Assembly (NCBI GenBank): GCA_036365145.1
Contig: JAEOAD010000045.1
Span: 18,331,501-18,395,500 of the forward strand
DNA: 64,000 bases
Direction of reading: 5' to 3'
From: Orientallactaga sibirica
Taxonomy: Eukaryota > Chordata > Mammalia > Rodentia > Dipodidae
Made by a program: the position numbers and the translations under genes. Position 1 is the stretch's first letter, and the number at the start of each line of letters is the position of its first letter. Shown piece after piece: positions 25,802 through 35,554 of the stretch. The notes below the pieces were generated by a model that did no database searches, was not told the DNA's origin, and saw only the letters and a list, made by a program, of their open reading frames with translations.

Positions 25802-28800
25802 AAAGAAAGAAAGGGCACACCCAGGCCTCCAGCCACTGCAAACAAACTCCAGATGCATGTGCTACCTTGTGCATCTGGCTTATGTGGGTCCTGGGGAATC
25901 GATCCTGAGTCCTTTGGCTTTGCAGGCAAATGCCTTAACCACTAAGCCAGCCCCATTAATCCATTTAAAAAATTTTTTTATATTTATTTATTTGAAAGAG
26001 AGAGAAAGATACAGAAATAGGCAGGGGAGAGAGAGAGAGAGAGAGAATGGGCGCTCCAGCCACTGCAAAGGCACTCTAGATGCATGCACCACCTTGTGCA
26101 TCTGGCTAATGCAGGACCTGGGGAGTTGAACCTGGGTCCTTTGGTTTTGCAGGCAAGCGACTTAACCACTAAGCCATCCTCTCCAGCCCCCCATTAATCC
26201 ATTTTTATGCCACCAATTATTTCCTTATAGTATATTTTCCTTTGGGGGGCAGAGTTTTCAAGGTAGAGTCTTGCTCTAGCTCAGGTCAGGCTGACCTGGA
26301 ATTCACTATGTAGTCTTAAGGTGGACTCATGGCAGTCCTCCTACCTCTGCCTCCCAAGTGCTGGGATTAAAAGCGTGTGCTACCACACCTGGCAGATTTT
26401 CCTTTTTTATTTTAATATATTTTTAAAATTTATTTGCAAGCAGAGAAAGACATAGAAAAGAGACAGACAGAGAGGATGGGCAGGCCTGCAGCTGCGGCAA
26501 AGGGACTCAGATGCATGTGCCACTTTGTGCATCTGGCTTTATATGGGTACTAAGGAATCAAACTCCGGTCGTTAGGCTTTACAGGCAAGTGCCTTAAGTG
26601 AGCTAGATTTTCTGAAGTGTAAATGAGCATTTTAACGTCTTTTGATATATAATGTCAAGTTGCTTTCCAGCAAGTATATGCCCCACTGCTAGAAAAACAT
26701 GTGAAATCAACTCTGTTGAAGTCCTTTGGGGCTATCCATATAGAAATTACAGACTGTGGGCCCTGATCAGTGGGAAAATGGATGTAAGTGCTTTCTGGGC
26801 CTAGTGGTGAGAGATTAGGAAGAAAGAGTAAGTTTTGGTTTAGAGAACAAAGGTAATGTCTTACTAACATTTTCCACAGGGAAGCCATTCACTGCCATGC
26901 CCAAACAAAGGGACTTCTCTATGAAGGGGTGGTGATTTGGGGTTGGGGCTTATGGATGAATGCCTATTTATACCAAAGAGCTAGTTTATTTGTTCTGACA
27001 TTGATACCTGTAAAACTCACCTTGATATTGTTATTTTTTAATGTAAAAATATTTTATTTATTTATTTACTAGTGAGAGAGAGAGAGGGAGAATGAATGAA
27101 TATGTGTGCCAGGACCTCTAGCCACTGCAGACAAACTCCAGACACATGTGCCACCTTGCGCATCTGGCTTTGCTGGGTATTGGGGAATTGAACCTGGGTT
27201 CTTTGTAGGCAAATGCCTTAACTGCTGAGCCAGCTGTCCAACCCTTATGTTATTGTTTTTTAATTTAAATTTCCTCAAATCTGACATTGGGCAGAAGCTG
27301 CTGTTCTTGGATAGAATTTTTGTGGAGTGAGTTGGCTTGATGATGTAGATACCCTTGAGTTATAGTCTTGACTCAAGGCTGTATTCTCTTCAATAATGTC
27401 ATTTGTTAGAAAGCAAAAGATTGCGAAGGGCCGTGTCACCATATGTTTTCTCTTCTGGGGAGGGGGTAATCTGGGCCAAAGCAGTTGTGTTTTAGACCCT
27501 GCCATGAAGTAACTTTTCATTCCCATTTTTCTCTGTCACAGGAAAAAGGCCACAATGAAGGCCGACTCCTTAATCTCTTGGAACAGTCTGAGCACAAGAC
27601 CACAGGTGAGGACTTCGGACAATTTTCTGGGCTTCTCTTTAAGGGGAGATAGCCACTGTCAACTCCCAACAGTTTTGGGGGTTATGTGAATGTACTATTT
27701 TTTTTTCTCCCAATCAGCTAGCCTTTGAAATTTAATCTAGGTCACTTCTCCCTAAGGAAGATGGGGAGATACCCAGTCTTACATGTTTCATGTCAGGCTT
27801 TATAAAGCCTGAGATAGGACTGCCTATTAAACTGGGGTGGGGAGAGACTCCAAATCACAGGAAAATAACAAAAGTCCCAAGTAAAACTTCTAAGAGAACA
27901 ATCATAGAAAACCAAACATATAGACCTTACTGCCTGTTCTAAATGTTTTGTGCAACATTCATATGTTATCTTTATCTTAGTGTCCCAAGCTATGCTCGTA
28001 CAGAATTATAGGAAGTAACTCCTCCTTGTGCTTCCAGTATTTAGGGAGCATTAGAGTGGATTTGTCTGGAGCATTAGTGATACCACCTTTTGAGATTGCA
28101 AGGATTATATCTAGTAAAAGCTCTAACCATATTCCCTGGCATAAGTAGGCTCTTGATAGATGTTAGCTGTTATTACTACTCTTGTTGCTTTAGTTGCTAT
28201 TAGTTAAATTTACTAGATGCAAATGGAAGAGTTTCTTTGGTTGGAGTCTGGTGGGATTTGCTTACTGTCTAGTGCTATATTTCATACTCACAAACAAATC
28301 TGTTGTGTTTGTTGATTATAAAAAGACAGCCTTGGCTGGTCAGGTAGACCTTTGAGGTACCCCCCCCAAAAAAAAGAAACAGGCTGTTGCCAGTGCTCTT
28401 GAGCACCCATGGGAATTAGGTGATAAGACTATATTGCTGAAGACACCACATGCTTCTGTTGGAGGACACTTGAAAAATCAAGATGGAACTGAGCTAGAAA
28501 CTTCCTCCCTGCTAGAGAGCTGACATAGTGCTGAAATATGCTATGCAGGCTGCTGGGGGAGAAAAATCATAAACAGTCCTAACCAGTTGTGGACCTCAGA
28601 GCTACACAACTCACACCTGGGCAAAATGTGCTACTAGTGCAATAGTGGCATAACTTCGGAGGGTAACCAACTGCTCTTTTTGGATATGAGGCCCATTCCA
28701 TGGGAAGGGATTCATGCCTGATACTGAAAACTAGTGAAAATGTCTATGGCTAGGAAGGTCATAGGCCTTAGAGGAGAAGCTACTACTGTTTGGCTAAATG

Positions 28801-31228
28801 GATATGTTGTACCCATCAAATTGGCCCTCTAAGTATTTATGCTTATGCCTATAGATAAGGGAGCTGCTCTCATCTTATGTTAGAGAAGTTTCTTTTTGCA
28901 GATGACAGTAACTACTAAGGAGACTCAAAACTCATCACAGTGCTGACAATAAGGGACTATTTGAATGCTCAGCACTAAATGAGACACTTCTATCATATCT
29001 TCCAAGGCTCAGGGAACCTTGCAGAAGGTGGGAAAGAAAGAAATATAAGAGATAGCGAATGGGGAGGAGTGCTTTGAAACACTGTTTCCCAGGCATGGGG
29101 AGACTGTTGCATTTATGAACTCACAGCAACTGTTATTACCTGCACAAGTCTTGCAAAAAAGACATCAAAGTAGAAGAGGGATTAGATGGGGAGAAGGGAT
29201 GTAGTGGAAGGGGGACAAAAGGCAATGGGAGGGAATTATGATCAAAATACGTAATGTGCATGTGTGAAAATTGTCAATAAAAAATCAAATGTAGCCTGAG
29301 ACTACATAGTTAATTCCAGGTCAGCCTGGACCAGAGTGAGACCCTACCTTGCAAAACCAAAAAAAAAAAAAAAAAAAAATCAAATGTAGGGCTGGAGAGA
29401 TGGCTTAGGGGTTAAGGCGCCTGCCTCCTAAGCCTAAGAACACTGGTTCCAATCTCCAGCAGTTCCAATCTCCAGGTCCCACGTTTAGCCAGATGCAAAG
29501 TGACGCAAGGGTGCAATGCCACATTTGACCACAAGGGGGCGCGCACATCTGGATTTCGTTCGCAGCAGCTGACACACTGCTGGCGCGCCCATCTCTGTCT
29601 TCCTCTCTCTCCAAAAAAAATAATAAAAAATAAAAAATAAATGAAATGTAAAAAAAAATGAAATACATAAAAAGGCAGCCTGAGTCTGACATCTTGCTTC
29701 CTCTAGATCACCAGTTTGTGAATCTGTACAGGTGGAAGATTCCCCCTGGCAGTTCCTTATTGCTCATGTTCAGATCTGAAGTAGATTTACTCAGAAATGG
29801 TCTATTCAAAGATATTCACCTTGTACTTCTGCAGTTGAGCTTGATAGATGCTAATGCTAATTCTGTGGTCAGAGGATTAAGGATCTGAACTGCTTTTAAA
29901 TAGGCTGAATAAAAAGTAGTCTCTAGAACATAGGAAGCACCAGACCAGTAGAAGTGGTACAACTGCCAACATCATTACTTTCATCTCTCCAGGTGCAGAG
30001 ATCAAGACCAGGTCTTTAGAAGCAGGAGCTTCCAGGTGAGTAGAGAATACACTGAAGTGTAGCTATTGCAGTTCTGCAGAGTGCAGGCCGAAGCCTGGAT
30101 TCTTCATGCAGCTTGATAGCTAAACTATTAAAATAGAAGCCACTGTGGAGGGGCTAGGAAGATGGCTCAGTGGTTAAGAGCACTTGTTTGCAAAGCTGGC
30201 TGGCCCGGAGTTCAGTTCTCCAGCCACCCATGTAAAGCGTGGTGCAAACATGGAGCAGTGGCAATACACATGTGCAAATAGATAGAAAAAATAAATGAAA
30301 TATAAGTTACTTATAGAAATCACTGTGTAACTAATGTGACCCATTCCCTTACTTGGTGGTCCTGATATATCTGGTTAAGAGTTGCTGGGTCGCTCCATTC
30401 ACTCACGGTGGTAACGTAAGTAGCACAGAAGCTGCATCTCCCTCTTCCCTTCCTCTTCCAAGGCAGGACCTTACTCTAGCCCAGGTTGATCTGATATGAA
30501 GCCCCAGGTTGGTGTCTACCTCATGGCAATCCTCCTCTGTCTGCCTACCATGTGCTGGCATTAAGTTCTGTCCACCATACCCAACTGTCATCTTCCTTCT
30601 TCTCTATACCCATGCAAACATGATCTGCTGATCAGTTGGGGCAGGAACTTGGGTCTGACCCTGTAGCCTCTCTGTGTCTTCATGGCTTTACCCAGGCTCC
30701 TCATCAGCACTGTGATGATACCTACTGTTTGGAGTATTATAAAGATCATAAGGGCCAGGCGTGTTGACACATGCCTTTAATCCCAGCACTTGGGAGGCAG
30801 AGGTAGGAGGATTGCCACGAGTTCAGGGCCACCCTGAGACTGTGTAGTGAATTCCAGGTCAGCCTGGGCTAGAATGAGACCCTACCTTGAAAAATTAAAA
30901 AAATAAAATAAAAAAATCATGAGGGCTACTAATATATTTTAAGCTCCTGATATAGTACACAGCACACATTTGGTGTTAGTAGGTGCCTATGAACCTGAGT
31001 TTTTCCCTTCTTCCTAGGTTACCCTCACCAGGAGTGGAAGAGGCAGGCTGCAGCAGAGAAGTGCAGAGTTCCCTTGCCCAGCTTGACTTCAATGAGTCTC
31101 CCATCAAGTCTTTTGTTTCCATTTCAGAAGTTACAGATTGTTTAGTGGACTTCAAAAAACAACTTGCTGTCCGGCCAGGTGGCCGGACACGGACCAAAGC
31201 CAGCAGAAGAAAAAGGAGAAAATCCTGA
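19787..31228 (+). CDS. UIMC1: UIMC1 (RAP80) C-terminal part, last five coding exons; 5' part lies left of the window
   Basis: RAP80 is the nuclear subunit that brings the BRCA1-A complex (ABRAXAS1, BRCC36, BABAM1/2, BRCA1-BARD1) to K63-linked ubiquitin at DNA breaks. Its UIMs and Abraxas-interacting region are encoded upstream and are not visible here. Coding exons seen: 19787-19868, 21215-21377, 27542-27605, 29993-30035 and 31018-31228. All are bounded by AG/GT and their phases join into one open frame of about 187 codons ending in TGA. The product carries a C2HC finger (C-x2-C-x11-H-x3-C), the EGRLLNLLEQSEHKT segment, the NESPIKSFVSISEVTDCLVDF block and a basic RRKRRKS end, all matching the human RAP80 C-terminus as I remember it. 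Compared with human it lacks a few residues in the linker after the finger and one at the exon 3/4 junction. Recognition is firm; exon 1 start is uncertain by two bases. Confidence 0.95.
20340..20800 (-). repeat. Old LINE-like sequence in UIMC1 intron
   Basis: Words such as CCCCAGCCTCTGGTAACTAC, CACTTAACACAATGGTTTC and TTATGGCTGAATAGTA are typical of very old L1 3' ends read in reverse. No frame is left and both limits are approximate. Confidence 0.55.
21215..21377 (+). CDS. UIMC1: UIMC1 coding exon with the second UBZ-like C2HC zinc finger
   Basis: After the split lysine it reads HEKCYLCKSLVPLREYQCHV then DNCIQLARADPGDG. The two cysteines, the histidine and the last cysteine fit C-x2-C-x11-H-x3-C, the UBZ4/Rad18-like class. 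In human RAP80 the two such fingers lie near residues 500-580. The linker after the finger is about three residues shorter than in human. Acceptor CTAG at 21211-21214, donor GTACCT at 21378, which is weak at +4 to +6. Confidence 0.93.
21455..22370. repeat. tRNA SINEs and an old B1
   Basis: Minus tRNA SINEs 21455-21650 and 21665-21875 (with (GA)n at about 21710-21736), a decayed minus B1 at 21890-22050, and a plus tRNA SINE 22146-22370. The first begins only about 80 bases after the UIMC1 zinc-finger exon. Confidence 0.85.
22371..23055. other. UIMC1: AT-rich intronic sequence, nothing recognised
   Basis: An AT-rich stretch between SINEs in the UIMC1 intron. Tracts such as TATATACATATAG occur near 22510-22560. 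I see no exon, RNA gene or named repeat. Confidence 0.5.
23060..23862. repeat. B1 (+), tRNA SINE (-), two B1 (-)
   Basis: Plus B1 at 23060-23200 with a GAAA-rich tail; minus tRNA SINE 23340-23530; minus B1 at 23560-23705 and 23715-23862. Confidence 0.85.
24469..24867 (-). mobile_element. Probable solo LTR of an endogenous retrovirus, minus strand
   Basis: On the minus strand it starts TGTTAGGACAGTCTCCC at 24867, reads through ATGGAGTCACCAAGGAGG words and reaches an AATAAA signal (plus TTTATT at 24525-24530) followed by CTCAGAGTGGTTTG. This order (TGT start, internal body, AATAAA, short R/U5) is that of an LTR. It lies inside the tail of an older SINE (flanks CTCCACATGTGCACAC and ACAAAAGCACATACAC). 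No gag, pol or env remains. The right end in minus orientation and the target-site duplication are not clear. Confidence 0.5.
24895..26620. repeat. SINE and microsatellite cluster
   Basis: Plus B1 copies at 24895-25075 (diverged), 25170-25330, 25345-25510 and a partial 25515-25625; (GA)n at 25628-25668; minus tRNA SINEs at 25695-25955 (with a (GAAA)n array at about 25750-25812), 25980-26195 and 26410-26620; minus B1 at 26250-26395. Confidence 0.85.
27040..27245 (-). repeat. tRNA-derived SINE
   Basis: Minus-strand copy with (GA)n-rich start, GCCACTGCAGACAAACTCCA body and a degenerate CCAGCTGTCCAACCC end; it lies about 300 bases before the LLNLLEQSEHKT exon of UIMC1. Confidence 0.85.
27542..27605 (+). 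CDS. UIMC1: UIMC1 coding exon (EKGHNEGRLLNLLEQSEHKT)
   Basis: A 64-base exon after acceptor CACAG (27537-27541) and before donor GTGAGG (27606). It encodes the conserved block EKGHNEGRLLNLLEQSEHKT and ends one base into the next codon. Human has LLSFLEQSEHKT at this place, so this is one of the better-conserved parts of the tail. Confidence 0.93.
28340..29285 (+). mobile_element. LINE-1 3' UTR fragment, plus strand
   Basis: About 950 bases similar in word order to the element at 36114-37132: TATTGCTGAAGACACCACAT, GTGCAATAGTGGCATAACTT, CTGATACTGAAAACTA, CCAAGGCTCAGGG, then GTCAATAAAAAATCAAAT at the end. It is a 5'-truncated LINE-1 lacking coding sequence. A plus B1 fragment and a SINE follow directly. 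Confidence 0.7.
29286..29645 (+). repeat. B1 fragment and longer-subfamily tRNA SINE
   Basis: A B1 lacking its 5' half (29290-29378, ending in an A-run) is followed by a plus tRNA SINE of the variant subfamily at 29386-29645. The L1-derived word TCAAATGTA occurs on both sides of the B1 fragment (29284-29292 and 29379-29387), which looks like a target-site duplication. Confidence 0.75.
29993..30035 (+). CDS. UIMC1: UIMC1 microexon of 43 bases
   Basis: A 43-base exon between acceptor CTCCAG (29987-29992) and donor GTGAGT (30036). It encodes GAEIKTRSLEAGAS plus two bases of an arginine codon. Human reads SDADIKSSETGAFR, so the exon is one residue shorter here. It fits only because the phases (1 in, 2 out) link both neighbours in frame. 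Confidence 0.85.
30140..30327 (+). repeat. tRNA SINE with imperfect target-site duplication
   Basis: SINE body at about 30151-30300. The flanks ATAGAAGCCACTGTG on the left and ATAGAAATCACTGTG on the right match at 13 of 15 positions, as expected for an aged target-site duplication. Its 3' half plus right flank recurs at 32535-32620. Confidence 0.7.
30450..30910. repeat. Diverged B1 (-) and B1 (+)
   Basis: A decayed minus B1-like element at 30450-30590 and a well-preserved plus B1 at 30755-30910 lie just before the last UIMC1 exon. Confidence 0.75.
31018..31228 (+). CDS. UIMC1: UIMC1 last coding exon and stop
   Basis: Acceptor TTCCTAG ends at 31017. The reading frame gives RLPSPGVEEAGCSREVQSSL, then NESPIKSFVSISEVTDCLVD, then a basic terminus RTRTKASRRKRRKS and TGA at 31226-31228. 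SP motifs and the serine-rich SFVSIS block suit a phosphorylated disordered tail; the basic end could add nuclear localisation or DNA contact (inference). Confidence 0.95.
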
Positions 31229-31500
31229 GTTTCTAGGTGTGAAAGTTGATTAGAATTATTAGTGATAAGAGTGGGCATGTTCAGTAAGCTACAGGTGGCC
31301 TTCAGTACACTGTTGACAAGTTTTGATTCTGCAGTTTTCACCAGCAGCACCAACTCAGCATCCTGGTTTTCGTGTTTTGTATGACGTATACAGACAACTG
31401 TGTATAGTATTCTGTTTTATAACTGTTTGAATTTACTTAGTGTTAAAAGAAAAATTAAATCTATTTATCTATGTTGGTATAAAGTCTTATTTCAATAAGA
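31229..31500 (+). other. UIMC1: UIMC1 3' UTR with probable polyadenylation signal
   Basis: AT-rich sequence after the UIMC1 stop, without SINEs. An ATTAAA hexamer lies at 31454-31459, followed by T-rich sequence and a second variant AATAAG near 31495. The true cleavage site cannot be fixed from sequence alone. Confidence 0.55.
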
Positions 31501-32289
31501 TTGAGATTTTTCTTTTTTCCCTTCTGTGTTGTGGACTTGCAGTGTGGGTATTTTAATTGAAGAGGTAGTTCCGAGAATCATAAATTACATGTTTCTAAAT
31601 GAATTTCTTTGCTAGTCATTAACATACCACCTATCTTCACTTACAGTGTATTGCACAAGCTGAACCCTTGACCGTCCCTGACACCATTCTGTATGTTCTA
31701 GGATATCGAATCCCACTACTTACTCTATTGTCCCTCTATTCAGTGACCTATAACTTCATTCTTGCTCTACTCACCCAGTTAAGATTTTCAGCCCAAGACC
31801 TAAGACCTTTGAGAAACATGTTCTGCCATTCTTTATAGCACCCTAATATTAGTTCCTGTGCAGTTATTTTTTTCAAAGTAGATTAACCACTGGGGGTGCC
31901 AAGGACAGTCATCTGTTCTTAGTTCTTTTCCTGTCCAAGGTCATAGTGGCAACAGCAAGTTGTTTCAGTAACAATGCTGGAGTAGGGCACATTCTCCACA
32001 TTGCCTGAGACCTTCCAGTGCAGAACAAAAATGTGGTCTGTCCTTAGTGCACAGGCAGACTCCAAAGATAAGAGCATCAAACAGCAGAAATAACTATCTG
32101 AGAGAGAGACAATCAAAAGGTACAAAAAGAGCTAGCTTTGGCCCCAGCTGATTGAAGTTTTAATGAAAGTCTGTGGGAGGTGACCATTTACCAATAAGTG
32201 ATCTTAGGCCAGGATAAATCAATGTATAACTCAGACTCCTCACTTTTGATTTATCATATCTAGTGTAACCTTTTTCTTTATTTTAAAAT
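31501..32289. other. Intergenic sequence after UIMC1, nothing recognised
   Basis: About 790 bases of sequence without a recognised SINE or coding block. It may include extra UIMC1 3' UTR if a distal polyadenylation site is used; I see no AATAAA that settles this. Confidence 0.4.
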
Positions 32290-33032
32290 GAAAATGAGGC
32301 CAGGTGTGGTGGTACACATCTTTAATCCCAGCACTTGGGAAGCAGAGGTAGGAGTATCAACATGTTTGAAGCCAGCCTGAGACTACATAGTGAATTCCAG
32401 ATCAGCCTGGACTAGAATGAGACCCTACCTCGAAAAACAAAAAGGAAAATGAGGTGCGTATTAGACCAAAGAGTTTATAGGTAGCTGGGATGGAAGACTT
32501 AGCACAGGCATGAAGGCCCTGTGTTCTGCCTATAGTGCAAACATGGAACAGTGGCAATACACATGTGCAAATAGATAGAAAAAATAAATGAAATATAAGT
32601 TACTTATAGAAATCACTGTGCATATTTAAAGTGCATATTTAAAGGTCTTTTTTGTTGTTGTTGTTTATTTTTTATTTATTTATTTGAGAGCAACAGAGAG
32701 GGAGGGAGGGAAGGAGAGAATGAGTGCACCAGGGCCTCCAGCCATTGCAAACAAATTCCAGATGCATGTGCCACCTTGTGCATCTGGCTTACATGGATAC
32801 TGGGGAATTGAGCCTTGAACCAGGGTCCTTAGGCTTCACTGGCAAGTGCTTAGCCACTAAGGCACCTCTCCAGCCCTAAAAATGTACTTTTATTTATTTT
32901 ATGTGCATATGTATATAGCTGAATGCATACCACAACACGCATATGGAGGTTAGAGGACAACCTTGAGGTGTCTGTATCCCACTATGAGTCAGGGTCTCTT
33001 GCCACTGCAAATGAGTCTGACCCACATCCAGT

Positions 33033-33063
<31 letters not shown>

Positions 33064-33203
33064 GGTTTTTCAAGGTAGGGTCTCTGGCCCAGGCTGATCT
33101 GAAATTAACCATGTAGTCTCAGGGTGGCCTTGAACTCATGGCGATCCTCCTACCTCTGCCTCCTGAATGCTGGGATTAAAGGCGTGCACCACCACGCCCA
33201 GCT
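32290..33203. repeat. B1, 86-base repeat copy, tRNA SINE and B1
   Basis: Plus B1 32290-32445; the second copy of the 86-base repeat at 32535-32620, followed by a tandem GTGCATATTTAAA doublet to about 32645; minus tRNA SINE 32660-32878; minus B1 to 33203 with a 40-base T-run at about 33036-33063 and before. Confidence 0.85.
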
Positions 33204-33233
33204 CACATCCAGTTTTACATGAATGCTGGGAAA

Positions 33234-33434
33234 GGGCCAGAGAGGTGGTGGTCTGCAGCTGCAAGAGGAGACATTTGTTCTAAGAGTGAGCACTTGGGAG
33301 TGTCTACCCTAGCTTCATGTTGCCAGCTCATGGAGAACTTAGAAGCTGCAGGAACTTTGCAGGCTATTATTACATTTCATCCTTATAACAGCTCTCTAGC
33401 AGGTGCTGTGTCTGTCCCATTTCCCCTGGATTGG
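33234..33434 (+). repeat. 200-base repeat, copy 1
   Basis: Starts GGGCCAGAGAGGTGGTGGTC and ends near GTGTCTGTCCCATTTCCCC. It matches 34612-34795 with only scattered differences and 35685-35800 more weakly. The second half carries the word order of an old interspersed repeat (CAGGCTATT...CATTTCATCCTTATAACAGC). The family could not be named by eye. Confidence 0.75.
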
Positions 33435-33519
33435 CAGCCATTGCAAAAAAATAAAAGTCACTGATCCACCTCCTCAGCCCTTTGCATAAAACTATATTTA
33501 AGTTAGAATAAGAATGCAG

Positions 33520-33668
33520 AAGTCGAGCTGGGCGTGGTGGTGCAGCCTCTAATCCCAGCACTCGGGAGGCAGAGGTAGGAGGATCACCATGAGTTCGAGG
33601 CCACCCTGAGACTACAGAATGAATTCCAGGTCAGCCTGAGCTAGAGTGAAACCCTACCTCGAAAAACC

Positions 33669-33699
<31 letters not shown>

Positions 33700-34350
33700 A
33701 TGCAGAAGTCTATTCTCACTGTAATGTCTGTTAGATGACACTGACATTGTGGTTGGCATCACATATATAATAGCTATTTTTAAAATTATTTTATTTTATT
33801 TTACTGGTTTTTTGAGGTAGGGTTTTGCTCTAGCTCAGGCTGACCTGGAGTTCACTATGAAGCCTCAGGGTAGCCTTGAACTCATGGCAGTCCTCCTCCT
33901 ACCTCTGCCTCCCGAGTGTTGGGATTAAAGGCGAGCACCACCATGCCCGGCTTTATAATAGGTATTCTTTCTTTATCTTTTCTTTTTCAAGCCAGGGTCT
34001 AGCTCTAGCCCAGGCTGTCCTGGAATTCACTCTAACCCCAGGCTGGCCTCAAACTCCTCCTACCTCAGCCTCCTGAGTGCTGGGACTAAAAGTGTACACT
34101 AACACACTTAGCTTTAGCTGGTTGGTTGGTTGGTTGGTTGGTTGGTTGGTTGGTTTGTTTTTCGAGGTAGGGTCTTGCTCTAGCTCAGGCTGACCTGGAA
34201 TTCACTATGTAGTCTCAGGTTGGCCTCGAACTCTCGGAGATCCTCCTACCTCTGCCTCCTGAGTGCTGGGATTAAAGGCATGTGCCACCATACCCAGCAC
34301 TCTAGCTGTATTTCTGTTTGTTTGTTTGTTTGTTTGTTTGTTTGTTTGTT
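33520..34350. repeat. B1 copies with (TTGG)n and (TTTG)n
   Basis: Plus B1 33520-33700 with a 31-base A-run at about 33669-33697; minus B1 at 33800-33955, a diverged 33985-34115, and 34155-34300 preceded by (TTGG)n at about 34118-34154; (TTTG)n at 34315-34350. Confidence 0.85.
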
Positions 34351-34351
34351 T

Positions 34352-34465
34352 GTTTTTTTTTGAGCAACTACTATGATCCAGGCAATGCATGTACCATCAT
34401 TTAATCCTCATAGTGACTCTGAAGTAGGTATGATAACACATTTTTGTGGGTAAAATGAGAAAACA
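34352..34465 (+). repeat. MIR-like ancient SINE
   Basis: Contains ATCATTTAATCCTCATAGTG, CTGAAGTAGGTATGATAAC and GGTAAAATGAGAAAAC in the order of a MIR core. Confidence 0.6.
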
Positions 34466-34611
34466 ATTATGCTCAAAGGGTTCTCAGCAACATAATTTGT
34501 ATAAAGGCTAATTCACAATGATCTGTTAGAAAAATGAGCTAGTAGCAGCACCTGTTACTAATGTGACATTCGTTTTGTGTGCTTAGCATTGCAGTGAGGG
34601 GCAGAAGGGCC

Positions 34612-34800
34612 AGAGAGGTGGTGGTCTGCAGCTGCAAGAGGAGACATTTGTCCTAAGAGCGAGCACTCGGGAGTGTCTACCCTAGCTTCATGTTGCCAGC
34701 TCATGGAGAACTTAGAAGCTGCAAGAAGGCCACAGGCTATTGCATTTCATCCTTACAACGGCCCTGTAGCAGGTGCTGTGCCTGTCCCATTTCCCTAGGT
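34612..34800 (+). repeat. 200-base repeat, copy 2
   Basis: Direct-repeat partner of 33234-33434; both carry GTGGTCTGCAGCTGCAAGAG, GGGAGTGTCTACCCTAGC and ATGTTGCCAGCTCATGGAG. The spacing between copies is about 1.4 kb. Confidence 0.75.
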
Positions 34801-35554
34801 AGGCATCCTTCTCTTTCTCTACTTCCTACTCTCAGGGTCTTATTCCACATGCCTGCAACTGTGTTAGGACTTCTCTTGGTTTCTGTTGGCAGTCTGAGAG
34901 TACCAAAGAATGAGTATCTCGGGGCAGCTTTCAGCCAGAGAATAGAATAGAAGCTGGAGAATAAGTGCCTCATTGTGACTCAGGTGGACTGATCTACACC
35001 CTACCATTCTCTCAGGAGCCCCTGGAGGACTGAACCACAGTAGCTCCCAGCAGCAACTTAATTTTATTGACAGTTTTGACTTCTTTCCCTTGCAGTCTCA
35101 CTTCTAGTTCCCCTGTCAGGAACAGAACTAGGTATGGGACCCTCACTCTTGGATTAGCACTGTCATGAACTCAGGAGGGTGTCTGTCTGTACACTATATA
35201 TCCTAGGTGTCTCACTTGTATGACCCTAATCTTAGCCCTATCCCCTGGATCCTTACAAAGAAAGTATTTAAACTCATACGTCTTCTTCTAAGAGACCCAA
35301 TCCGGAAGTAGAGTTCTTGGGTCTACTTAAGAAACATGCTTACAAACCAGGCGTGGTGGCGCACACCTTTAATCCCAGCACTTGGGAGGCAGAGGTAGGA
35401 GGATCGCCAAGAGTTTGAGGTCACCCTGAGAGTACCGAGTGAATTTTAAGTTAGCCTATGCTAGAGTGAGTAAGCCCCTACCTTAAAACCCCTCCCCCCC
35501 AAAAAAAAAGAAACATGCTTACAGGCTTGGGTCACCAAGCAGTAGACCCAAGAA
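34801..35554. other. Intergenic sequence with one B1
   Basis: A plus B1 with C-rich and A-rich tail lies at 35345-35510. The rest (34801-35340) shows no element or coding block that I can name; part of it continues the similarity to the 35800-35880 sequence. Confidence 0.5.
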
